Shown here: one piece after another, positions 1 to 6,017 of the stretch
Layout: each line of letters begins with the position of its first letter
How positions within the stretch are numbered: position 1 is the first letter of the stretch
Assembly: GCA_013002475.1 (NCBI GenBank)
Contig: JABDJM010000497.1
Location: forward strand, 1-10,802
Direction: 5' to 3'
DNA from: Saprospiraceae bacterium
Lineage (GTDB): Bacteria > Bacteroidota > Bacteroidia > Chitinophagales > Saprospiraceae
Length of the DNA: 10,802 nt
Position numbers and translations under genes: made by a program
The notes under the pieces: model-generated
What the model saw: only the letters and a program-made list of their open reading frames with translations
What the model was told of the DNA's origin: nothing
Database searches by the model: none

Positions 1-771
1 CTTGGATTTTCGATCACCAATGATAAGGTTGGTTCTACAGGCTCAACCCAGCTTAATGGGATGTATGCCTATCGTATCCCATTTGGAGAGGGAAAGCTCG
101 CCATTGGTATGCAGGCCTCCGTTATGAATTGGCGGTCAGATTGGGAAGATCTGAATTACCGCGATCCTGCAAGCCAGGATGAAGTATTTCAGAACTATGG
201 TTTTTCGAGGTGGCTACCTAATTTCGGAGCAGGAATTTATTATTCTACTGATAAATACTATTTGGGATTTTCTGTCCCCAGACTAATGGCTCTTGACCTT
301 CGGCGCTCCGACGATATCACCACTGAAGAATGGGCCAAGGTATACAGACATTACTATTTTACTGCCGGTGCTGCTTTCCCTATACGTGGAGATGCGATTG
401 TACTAAAACCATCCCTACTGATAAAATCCATAGGACTATTTGAAGAATTCACTGCCAGCATTAAGGACCCTGTCAGGGTCGGTGCTCCCGCAGAATTTGA
501 TGTTGATGTCAGCTTGCTTTTTTATCATGCATTATGGGTGGGAGCTAGCTTTAGGTCAGCCTTTGCAGCCCAACAATTCGGAGGATTGTCTTCCTTTGAT
601 TCGGGAGACCTTTGGGCATCCTATTATTTAAGAAACGGATTCAGAGTAGGCCTCAGTTATGATTATACCTTGAGTGGTCTAAGGAATTTTTCCAAAGGAA
701 CCTACGAACTAATGCTTGGATACGACTTTTCATATCGTACAAAGAGGTTTAATACACCCAGGTACTTTTGA
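1..771 (+). CDS. PorP/SprF-family T9SS outer-membrane protein, 5' part missing
   Basis: The reading frame is open from the left edge, so the start codon lies outside the window; 256 residues are visible, ending in TGA at 769-771. It aligns by eye with the complete PorP/SprF protein at 5086-6003. Shared blocks are a YAYRI/YAYHI strand, NFGAGIYY against NVGAGIFL, a short GFSVPRL/GASMPRI motif, YYFTAGAAF against YYFQAGTAF, and an aromatic end (TPRYF against NIRFF). By that alignment about 80 N-terminal residues, including the signal peptide, are missing. The family forms outer-membrane beta-barrel-like proteins that partner individual T9SS substrates carrying type B C-terminal domains. Its own substrate gene is probably just upstream, as in the cassette at 3295. 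The ATG at 61-63 is an internal methionine and not the start. A strong terminator follows, so this is the last gene of its transcript. Confidence 0.88.
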   Translation, partial: LGFSITNDKVGSTGSTQLNGMYAYRIPFGEGKLAIGMQASVMNWRSDWEDLNYRDPASQDEVFQNYGFSRWLPNFGAGIYYSTDKYYLGFSVPRLMALDLRRSDDITTEEWAKVYRHYYFTAGAAFPIRGDAIVLKPSLLIKSIGLFEEFTASIKDPVRVGAPAEFDVDVSLLFYHALWVGASFRSAFAAQQFGGLSSFDSGDLWASYYLRNGFRVGLSYDYTLSGLRNFSKGTYELMLGYDFSYRTKRFNTPRYF

Positions 772-789
772 TGTTATAAAGCTTAGTAA

Positions 790-824
790 AAAGGGCCTGC
801 TGAATTTCAGTAGGCCCTTTTTAT
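790..824 (+). terminator. Rho-independent terminator after the first porP/sprF gene
   Basis: A 13-bp stem (790-802 with 808-820, one G-T wobble, GC-rich core GGGCCT) and a 5-nt loop are followed by a T-rich tail at 818-824. It sits 18 bp after the stop codon. The A-run before the stem also makes it partly usable on the opposite strand. Confidence 0.9.
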
Positions 825-870
825 TTTACATAGGTCAAGTGATCAAAGTTTTCTAATTTAAAGTTGTCTT

Positions 871-961
871 AAGGGATAAAACCCTTGGTCAGACCTGGTG
901 AAATTGGAGATGGAAATGCCAGGTTTCATTATGCTTTTTTTTAAAAGCTCCAATTTCCATC
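871..961 (+). other. Structured leader or small-RNA region with competing hairpins upstream of dinB
   Basis: Four pairings can be drawn. AAGGG at 871-875 pairs with CCCTT at 882-886. AGACCTGG at 891-898 pairs with CCAGGTTT at 919-926 (one wobble). GAAATTGGAG at 900-909 pairs perfectly with 948-957, and GATGGAAAT at 909-917 pairs perfectly with 953-961. The last two share their right arm and cannot form together, and the second would be knotted by the third. A run of eight T lies at 935-942. No clear TAnnTTTG promoter was found just upstream. It could be a small RNA, a 5' regulatory leader or a decayed sequence. The structure is visible in the sequence; the function is inference. Confidence 0.4.
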
Positions 962-975
962 CCAAAAACCGTTTT

Positions 976-1006
976 ACCAGTAGGTCGCAATGCCTACTGG
1001 TTTTTT
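976..1006 (+). terminator. Terminator-like hairpin ending 3 bp before the dinB start codon
   Basis: A perfect 9-bp stem (ACCAGTAGG at 976-984 with CCTACTGGT at 993-1001) with an 8-nt loop runs into six T at 1001-1006. The dinB ATG begins at 1010. The form is that of an intrinsic terminator, but the position is that of an attenuator or of the end of a small RNA transcribed from the 840-1000 region. If it terminates efficiently, dinB needs either read-through control or a near-leaderless transcript. Confidence 0.7.
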
Positions 1007-1009
1007 AAT

Positions 1010-2089
1010 ATGGCCAACAGAAAGATCATTCACATTGACATGGATGCCTTTTTTGCCTCGGTGGAGCAAAGGGACTTCCCGGAATTACGAGGCAAGCCTA
1101 TTGCTGTGGGCGGGGGCGGTATGAGGGGTGTTGTTGCAGCTGCCAGTTATGAGGCCAGAAAATTCGGGGTAAGATCTGCGCTTCCCAGTGTTACCGCCAA
1201 AAGACTTTGCCCGGATCTTATTTTCGTTAGACATCGCTTTGAGGTATACAAAGCAGTGAGCGCTCAGATCAGAGAAATCTTCCGTGAATACACCGATTTG
1301 GTTGAACCACTTTCTCTTGATGAGGCTTTTCTGGATGTTACTGAAAACAAGCCAGGTATCAAATCCGCCATTCGTATTGCCATGGAGATCCGACAAAAGA
1401 TCAAAGAACAAACGCAGTTAACCGCGTCGGCTGGCGTGTCTATCAACAAGTTCCTGGCTAAAGTGGCTTCGGACATTAATAAGCCGGACGGAATGAAAGT
1501 GATCTTGCCGGATGAGGCCTTAGCGTTTCTTGAAACCTTACCGATCGAAAAGTTCTTTGGAATTGGAAAGGTCACTGCAGCCAAAATGAAAAAGCTGGGG
1601 ATCTTCAACGGAAAAGACCTGAAAAAACATAGTGAGATCGAATTGAATAAGTGGTTTGGAAAGTCCGGAATCCATTATTACAAAATGGTGCGAGCAATTG
1701 ACAACCGGCCGGTAAAGCCACACAGGATCAGAAAATCAATTGGAGCAGAACGCACCTTTCGAGAGAATTTAAAATCCTTTGAAGAGATGTGGCAAGCGCT
1801 TGTCCCTATTTCGGAAAAAGTGTTTCATTACATGAAGGAAAAAGAGAATTTCGGGAGGACCCTAACCCTGAAAATGAAGAAACCTGATTTCCAGATCCTG
1901 ACAAGGTCCAAAACCTACACCTTTGAATTAAATGAGAAAAAGGATTTCCTGGATCAGTGCAAAAACTTATTGGCCAATCATTGGTCAGAAGCAGGGGAAG
2001 TAAGACTTTTGGGTGTTTCTATGAGCAACCTCCATAAGGAACATCAGATCGAGGGAACGCAGTTGAAACTTAAATTTTCCGGAGAATGA
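1010..2089 (+). CDS. dinB: DNA polymerase IV (Y-family translesion polymerase)
   Basis: The 359-residue product has the full length of the Y-family error-prone polymerase that bypasses DNA lesions in the cytoplasm. The palm begins with HIDMDAFFASVE, giving metal ligand D10 and steric-gate F15. The second catalytic block is SLDEAFLDVT, with D104 and E105. The motif ASAGVSINKFLAKVASD (139-155) precedes a thumb helix-hairpin-helix GIGKVTAAKMKKLGI (184-198), and residues from about 240 form the little finger. The tail QLKLKF (351-356) fits a sliding-clamp-binding hexapeptide. The ATG at 1010 must be the start: the frame is open back to 902 but has no earlier start codon, and the next Met (M11) would lose D10. 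There is no Shine-Dalgarno sequence. The stop overlaps the next gene's start as ATGA, so translation is probably coupled. Confidence 0.97.
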   Translation: MANRKIIHIDMDAFFASVEQRDFPELRGKPIAVGGGGMRGVVAAASYEARKFGVRSALPSVTAKRLCPDLIFVRHRFEVYKAVSAQIREIFREYTDLVEPLSLDEAFLDVTENKPGIKSAIRIAMEIRQKIKEQTQLTASAGVSINKFLAKVASDINKPDGMKVILPDEALAFLETLPIEKFFGIGKVTAAKMKKLGIFNGKDLKKHSEIELNKWFGKSGIHYYKMVRAIDNRPVKPHRIRKSIGAERTFRENLKSFEEMWQALVPISEKVFHYMKEKENFGRTLTLKMKKPDFQILTRSKTYTFELNEKKDFLDQCKNLLANHWSEAGEVRLLGVSMSNLHKEHQIEGTQLKLKFSGE

Positions 2090-2790
2090 GCCTCTTAGTG
2101 ATTTTTGATATTGATGGAACCTTGCTTTTTTCGAATCGGATTGATTCAAAGCTTTTTGCTGCCACCTACGAATCCCGTTATGGAAAGACATTTCCATCTA
2201 TCGATTGGACCTATTTTCCACATGTAACAGATCATACCATTTTCCGGCATTCCTATTATGAATTATTTGACGCCTGGCCCGAGAATCGGGAAGAGGAAGA
2301 GTTCAAGAAAGAGTTTACTGAAAGGATCCAGGAGGCAAGAATGCAAACCCCTGAAGAATTTCAGCCAGTTCCTGGGGTAGGGGAGTTTTTCTCTCTGCTC
2401 AAAGGGTTGCCCGGTCATCATGTGGCAGTTGCGACCGGAGGCTGGGGACAACCAGCCAGGGTAAAATTGAATCATGTTGGTCTTTTGGAGGAGTCACTTG
2501 TTATTTCTGCCGCTGATACCCGCGAGACCAGGGAGCAAATCGTTCAGGGAGCTTTTGAAGCTTGTGGAGATCTTGGATATACATGGGAAAGAGCCGTGTA
2601 CGTGGGAGATGCCGTTTGGGACGTCCAGACTTGCCGGAATTTGAATCTTCCATTTATCGGGATACGCCGAAGCGGGGATCATGAAACCCTTCTTAAGTCA
2701 GGGGCGGATCAGGTTTTTTCTGACTATTCTGCAATAGAACCATTTCTGGAGGCTTTGAAAGTTGCCAGGGTGCCTGTAAAAAAGGAATAG
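2086..2790 (+). CDS. HAD-superfamily hydrolase, phosphoglycolate-phosphatase-like
   Basis: The 234-residue protein carries the whole HAD catalytic set. Motif I is FDIDGTL, with nucleophile D8 and acid/base D10. Motif II is T117 in VATGG, motif III is K127, and motif IV is GDAVWDV, with D175 and D179 for magnesium. Residues of about 15-95 are a helical cap of the C1 type seen in Gph-like phosphatases. The GADQVFSDYSAIEPFL region near the C terminus is also typical of that subfamily. It should be a soluble magnesium-dependent phosphatase, but the substrate cannot be read from the sequence. Its ATG overlaps the dinB stop (2086-2089), so the two genes are one transcription unit. A role in removing damaged nucleotides or phosphoglycolate from DNA ends would suit the neighbour, but that is speculation. 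Confidence 0.92.
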   Translation: MSLLVIFDIDGTLLFSNRIDSKLFAATYESRYGKTFPSIDWTYFPHVTDHTIFRHSYYELFDAWPENREEEEFKKEFTERIQEARMQTPEEFQPVPGVGEFFSLLKGLPGHHVAVATGGWGQPARVKLNHVGLLEESLVISAADTRETREQIVQGAFEACGDLGYTWERAVYVGDAVWDVQTCRNLNLPFIGIRRSGDHETLLKSGADQVFSDYSAIEPFLEALKVARVPVKKE

Positions 2791-2816
2791 CTAATCACAT
2801 CCCTTTAATATTCTGT

Positions 2817-2839
2817 ATCAGGATTTAGCCTGGATTTTT
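2817..2839 (+). terminator. Weak possible terminator of the dinB-phosphatase operon
   Basis: ATCAGG at 2817-2822 can pair with CCTGGAT at 2829-2835 with one bulged G, followed by TTTT to 2839. The stem is short, so this is only a candidate. No better terminator lies between the phosphatase stop (2790) and the tRNA promoter. Confidence 0.3.
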
Positions 2840-2862
2840 GTAATAAAATTGAAAAAATGGGC

Positions 2863-2892
2863 TTGCATAAATGTGAATGGGTTGTATCTTTG
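2863..2892 (+). promoter_or_regulatory. Bacteroidota-type promoter of tRNA-Lys
   Basis: TTG at 2863-2865 is followed by exactly 19 bp and then TATCTTTG at 2885-2892, a perfect match to the -7 element TAnnTTTG used by the primary sigma factor of Bacteroidota. The tRNA begins 11 bp after the box, leaving room for a start point at about 2897-2900 and a very short 5' leader. Confidence 0.85.
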
Positions 2893-2903
2893 CCCGTCCA
2901 TTT

Positions 2904-2976
2904 GACCCGGTAGCTCAGCTGGTAGAGCATTTGACTTTTAATCAAAGGGTCCCGGGTTCGAGCCCCGGCCGGGTCA
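2904..2976 (+). tRNA. tRNA-Lys (anticodon UUU)
   Basis: A complete 73-nt cloverleaf can be folded by hand. The acceptor stem is GACCCGG (2904-2910) with CCGGGTC (2969-2975) and discriminator A at 2976. The D stem is GCTC/GAGC. The anticodon stem is TTTGA/TCAAA around the loop CTTTTAA, with anticodon TTT at 2937-2939. The T stem is CCGGG/CCCGG around TTCGAGC. CCA is not encoded and must be added after transcription. It is a single-tRNA unit with its own promoter and terminator. Confidence 0.97.
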
Positions 2977-2985
2977 CAAGAAAAT

Positions 2986-3012
2986 GCCGCAACGCAAGTT
3001 GCGGCTTTTTTT
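2986..3012 (+). terminator. Rho-independent terminator of tRNA-Lys
   Basis: A perfect 8-bp stem, GCCGCAAC (2986-2993) with GTTGCGGC (2998-3005), is capped by a GCAA (GNRA) tetraloop and followed by seven T at 3006-3012. It begins 10 bp after the tRNA end. Confidence 0.95.
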
Positions 3013-3294
3013 GTGCTGGGTGTCGAAAGTTCCTTCTAAAAGACTCTTATACAAATCAATAGTTATAAATTTCATTCTCTAGGATATTTGTTTAACCCAT
3101 CCTCCTTTTGTCACCGGAATAAGAAAATCCAATTTTTTCTAGACACTCCTCCTATAAATACTGTGATCCTTTGGTCCCCTTTTTACCTGGGATACGGTCA
3201 CCAACCTATCAATTTTGGCCGTCACCATAACCTTTTGGGAATAATAATGGCCTCTTTCAGTTAGCTGGCCCCAGAGCAGCAAATAAACATTCCT
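3013..3294. other. Intergenic region upstream of the T9SS cassette
   Basis: The 282 bp between the tRNA terminator and the secreted-protein gene hold no gene I can support. GTCACC occurs three times (3110-3115, 3197-3202, 3221-3226); the last two lie 24 bp apart in similar surroundings. No full TTG-N19-TAnnTTTG promoter was found. The nearest -7-like sequence is GATATTTG at 3083-3090, without a good -33 partner. The promoter of the three-gene cassette should lie here. The stretch just before the start codon is A-rich, as is usual in Bacteroidota. Confidence 0.5.
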
Positions 3295-5076
3295 ATGAGA
3301 ACTGAAAGATACGTTCACTTAAAAAACCCGACGTATAGTCAGTGGCTAAGGCCCAGGCTATTGATAATTCCTGTATTCTTTGTAATGAGTATTTCACTGG
3401 GGGCTCAATCAGGACCTGAAAGTTTTGATGAGTCTCAAAGGGAGATGCCCTTTATTGAAATAGAAGGAAAGGACAATATTTGTGAACACGAATCTGTCCT
3501 ACTAACAGTTCCCAATCTTGAAGGGGCCACTTATGTATGGTCCTGGAGAAGTTTGGACCTGATCCCCTTACCACCCTTTACACCTTTTTCTACCTACCCC
3601 ATAATGAACCATGCAGGTGAACCTGCTGGAAGATATGAGTATGCCATAGAAGTTAAGTTGAATATTGGTGAAATAGTGACTGATACGATTCTGGTTGAAA
3701 AGCATGCTCCGCCGGAGGCTCCTCCTATGGATCAAACCCTGTTCAGGGTTTGCGAAGGCGATGACTTATTAATAGAACTTACTGAAACATTTGAACAGGA
3801 TACCCTGGAATTTACCATTGTTGACACTTTAGGATTCACCTTCATAGTTGACACCTTCATAGGTGATACCTTCTTTGTGGATTGGCAGAATGTTCAATTG
3901 GACCAGGCAGGATATTATGAGCTATACGTTTTTGATGAATGGCTCTGCTTTAGCGATCCAAACCCTTTCTTTCTTGACGTGTTAACCCTTCAAAATGTTC
4001 CTGATGCAAATGCCGGAGATGATCTTCAGCTGTGCATGGGAGAACAATTGAATCTTGCTGCGTCAGACCCGTTTGGGTTGGTGGGTGAATGGACTCAACC
4101 TACTGCACAAGGAAGTTCAGGGGTTTCCATCCAACAAACCGATGGACCATTTTCTCCAGTTTCCGGAATTACCGAACCAGGAGAATATGAATTTTACTGG
4201 ACCCAATCAGTAAAACCATGTGGAATAGAAAAAAATGATACTGTTGTAATTGAATACTTTGAGATTCCCAATGAGAATGCCATAGTGGATGACGATTCTT
4301 TACTGAATTGTGAAGGAGTGCTAGTCCTGGGAGCCACTTACCCTTCTGTAGGGACAGGCAGTTGGTTAACTGTTCAGGGAGGAGATTTTTCGGATCCTGC
4401 TGAAGCGGTAACCGATTTCAGTATAGACTCTGATGAGATCGTAGAGGTCATCTGGAGTTTGTCAAATGGTGGCTGTGAAAACTATACCCAGGACACGATT
4501 ACTATTTATCCCACGGATGATTTCGGAGTTTCTGATGATAACTATATCCTGGATCAGGATGCAGATCAGATAAATACGGTACCACTTGCAAATGATGAGC
4601 TTAGTATAAATGATAGTTACATATTTTCAATAATTGAAGGACCATCTGGGGGAGAATTGCAGGTCCTTCCTGATAACCAGGTAGTTTATTTTCCCACTCA
4701 GGAGTATACCTCTTATGCGGATTCATATATGTATGAAATCTGTAGCATTACTTGTCCGGAATCCTGCGAAATAGCGACGGTGAACCTCGATGTGATCCGC
4801 CCTGACCATCCTTGTTGGATGCCCAATTTTATCAGCCCCAATGGTGATGGTGACAATGATATTCTGACGACACCTTGCATGGTGGACTATCCCGAATCAA
4901 CCCTTACTGTATACAACAGGTGGGGAGATGTCGTGTATCAAGAACAAAACTATTCCAATGATTGGGATGGTACCTATGATGGGAAAGAGCTTCCGGCAGG
5001 AACCTATTTCTATACACTCTCTTTGGCCCCAAGTTCTGAGCGGGTCTTTGAAGGATACCTAACCTTAATTCGATAA
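3295..5076 (+). CDS. Secreted Ig-like protein with type B T9SS (gliding-motility-type) C-terminal domain
   Basis: The 593-residue protein opens with a long basic n-region, then a hydrophobic core (about 22-34) ending in GAQS, consistent with Sec export. The middle is beta-rich and cysteine-containing, made of PKD/Ig-like segments without a recognisable enzyme motif. Residues of about 425-500, with PLANDEL and VVYFPTQEY, look like a cadherin-like/Big_9 module. Residues of about 507-593 are the CHU_C domain: NFISPNGDGDND (511-522), NRWGDVVY (541-548), WDG (557-559), LPAGTYFY (566-573) and terminal GYLTLIR. This domain directs transport through the type IX secretion system. It starts a tight cassette, with the next gene 9 bp downstream. 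An internal 15-bp tandem duplication lies at 3841-3870. The role is probably cell-surface or extracellular adhesion or structure; the ligand is unknown. Confidence 0.9.
   Translation: MRTERYVHLKNPTYSQWLRPRLLIIPVFFVMSISLGAQSGPESFDESQREMPFIEIEGKDNICEHESVLLTVPNLEGATYVWSWRSLDLIPLPPFTPFSTYPIMNHAGEPAGRYEYAIEVKLNIGEIVTDTILVEKHAPPEAPPMDQTLFRVCEGDDLLIELTETFEQDTLEFTIVDTLGFTFIVDTFIGDTFFVDWQNVQLDQAGYYELYVFDEWLCFSDPNPFFLDVLTLQNVPDANAGDDLQLCMGEQLNLAASDPFGLVGEWTQPTAQGSSGVSIQQTDGPFSPVSGITEPGEYEFYWTQSVKPCGIEKNDTVVIEYFEIPNENAIVDDDSLLNCEGVLVLGATYPSVGTGSWLTVQGGDFSDPAEAVTDFSIDSDEIVEVIWSLSNGGCENYTQDTITIYPTDDFGVSDDNYILDQDADQINTVPLANDELSINDSYIFSIIEGPSGGELQVLPDNQVVYFPTQEYTSYADSYMYEICSITCPESCEIATVNLDVIRPDHPCWMPNFISPNGDGDNDILTTPCMVDYPESTLTVYNRWGDVVYQEQNYSNDWDGTYDGKELPAGTYFYTLSLAPSSERVFEGYLTLIR
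3841..3870 (+). repeat. Two 15-bp tandem repeats inside the secreted-protein gene
   Basis: Positions 3841-3855 and 3856-3870 match at 13 of 15 bases and each encode a five-residue unit (FIVDT then FIGDT). The pattern extends in protein as IVDT at 175-178 before the pair and FFVD after it, in a strand-rich part of residues 175-196. Confidence 0.7.
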
Positions 5077-5085
5077 GCCAGGCCT

Positions 5086-6003
5086 ATGAAAAAGATAATC
5101 GTACTCCTACTATTAACGGCTTTGTTGCAAGAAGGCTTTTCGCAGTCTGATGTGCATTATAGTATGTTCAAATTGAATCGCCAGATCTATAATCCGGCGG
5201 TAACAGGAGAAAATGAAGCCTTGACCTTTACGTCTCATTATAGAGACCAGTGGTTAAAATTTCCAGGAGCCCCAAGGACCTTTACTTTTCAGGGCCACGC
5301 CCCTTTTTACGGACGTAATGTCGGTTTAGGACTAAGTGTTGTCGCCGAAGAGATTGGGATGTTTAAGATCAACATGGTTTCCGGAAGTTATGCTTATCAC
5401 ATCAGAATGGAAAATGAGGTGGTATTGAGCGCAGGTCTTCAAGGACAATTGGAGCATGCCCAAATCCGATGGGAAGAAGTTCAGGCTACCGATCCACTTG
5501 ACCGGATCATTGGGCAACAACCTTCAAAATTATCCGGAAACGTTGGTGCAGGGATTTTCCTTCGCAAGGGCGAATGGTATGTTGGGGCCTCCATGCCCAG
5601 AATACTAAATTCCAAAACCTATAAGGATGTAGATTCCGAAATGCAATCCATGTTTTCCCTAAGGACCTATTATTTCCAGGCTGGAACAGCATTTAGATTA
5701 AATAAGAACTTTGCTCTGCAACCTGGATTGCTTGTGGCCCATAACCCTTCCGCTCCTTTTGAGTTTGACTTTAACGTCAATGTGCTCATGTTTGATCGCT
5801 TTGGTTTAGGAGTGGCTTACCGGTTTGAGGATTCAGCTGATGCGATCCTTCAATTTAAATTGAGTGAGCAACTAAAATTGGCTGCCGGAATGGATTTTAC
5901 CATTTCCAGTTTACAAGAATATGCTCCAACCAGTTTTGAACTGCTTGTTCAATATGAATTCAATTTTTCAAGCAAGGGAGTTCATAATATTCGCTTCTTC
6001 TAA
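5086..6003 (+). CDS. PorP/SprF-family T9SS outer-membrane protein
   Basis: The 305-residue protein has a clear signal peptide (MKK then a leucine-rich core, cleavage probably after SQ at 20). It then shows the family signature: YNPAVTG (35-41), RDQW (53-56), FPGAPRTFTFQGHAPF (59-74) and GLGLSVVAEEIG (80-91). Alternating amphipathic strands run to the aromatic C terminus NIRFF, which suits insertion in the outer membrane. In Flavobacterium johnsoniae, SprF is needed for secretion of SprB, a substrate with the same type of C-terminal domain, and related proteins pair with adjacent substrates. Here the gene lies 9 bp after such a substrate and 14 bp before an OmpA-family gene. It is therefore most likely the dedicated partner of the protein at 3295-5076. 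It is a clear but divergent paralogue of the protein at 1-771. Confidence 0.95.
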   Translation: MKKIIVLLLLTALLQEGFSQSDVHYSMFKLNRQIYNPAVTGENEALTFTSHYRDQWLKFPGAPRTFTFQGHAPFYGRNVGLGLSVVAEEIGMFKINMVSGSYAYHIRMENEVVLSAGLQGQLEHAQIRWEEVQATDPLDRIIGQQPSKLSGNVGAGIFLRKGEWYVGASMPRILNSKTYKDVDSEMQSMFSLRTYYFQAGTAFRLNKNFALQPGLLVAHNPSAPFEFDFNVNVLMFDRFGLGVAYRFEDSADAILQFKLSEQLKLAAGMDFTISSLQEYAPTSFELLVQYEFNFSSKGVHNIRFF

Positions 6004-6017
6004 TAGTAACCCTACTC

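Noticed and set aside
61..63. ATG as the start of the first PorP/SprF gene
   Set aside because: The frame is open to the left edge, and the upstream codons (LGFSITNDKVG) align with the family, matching GLGLSVVAEEIG of the paralogue.
1085..1723. Overlapping minus-strand frames inside dinB
   Set aside because: They lie opposite a complete, motif-bearing polymerase gene and show no domain, signal or start context of their own.
2877..3062. A 61-codon open frame over the tRNA-Lys gene and its terminator
   Set aside because: It is the tRNA, its promoter and its terminator read as protein; the cloverleaf and -7/-33 elements explain the sequence fully.
3197..3226. GTCACC direct repeats as an operator
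   Set aside because: Six-base matches at 24-bp spacing are too short to claim, and no regulator or promoter element supports them.
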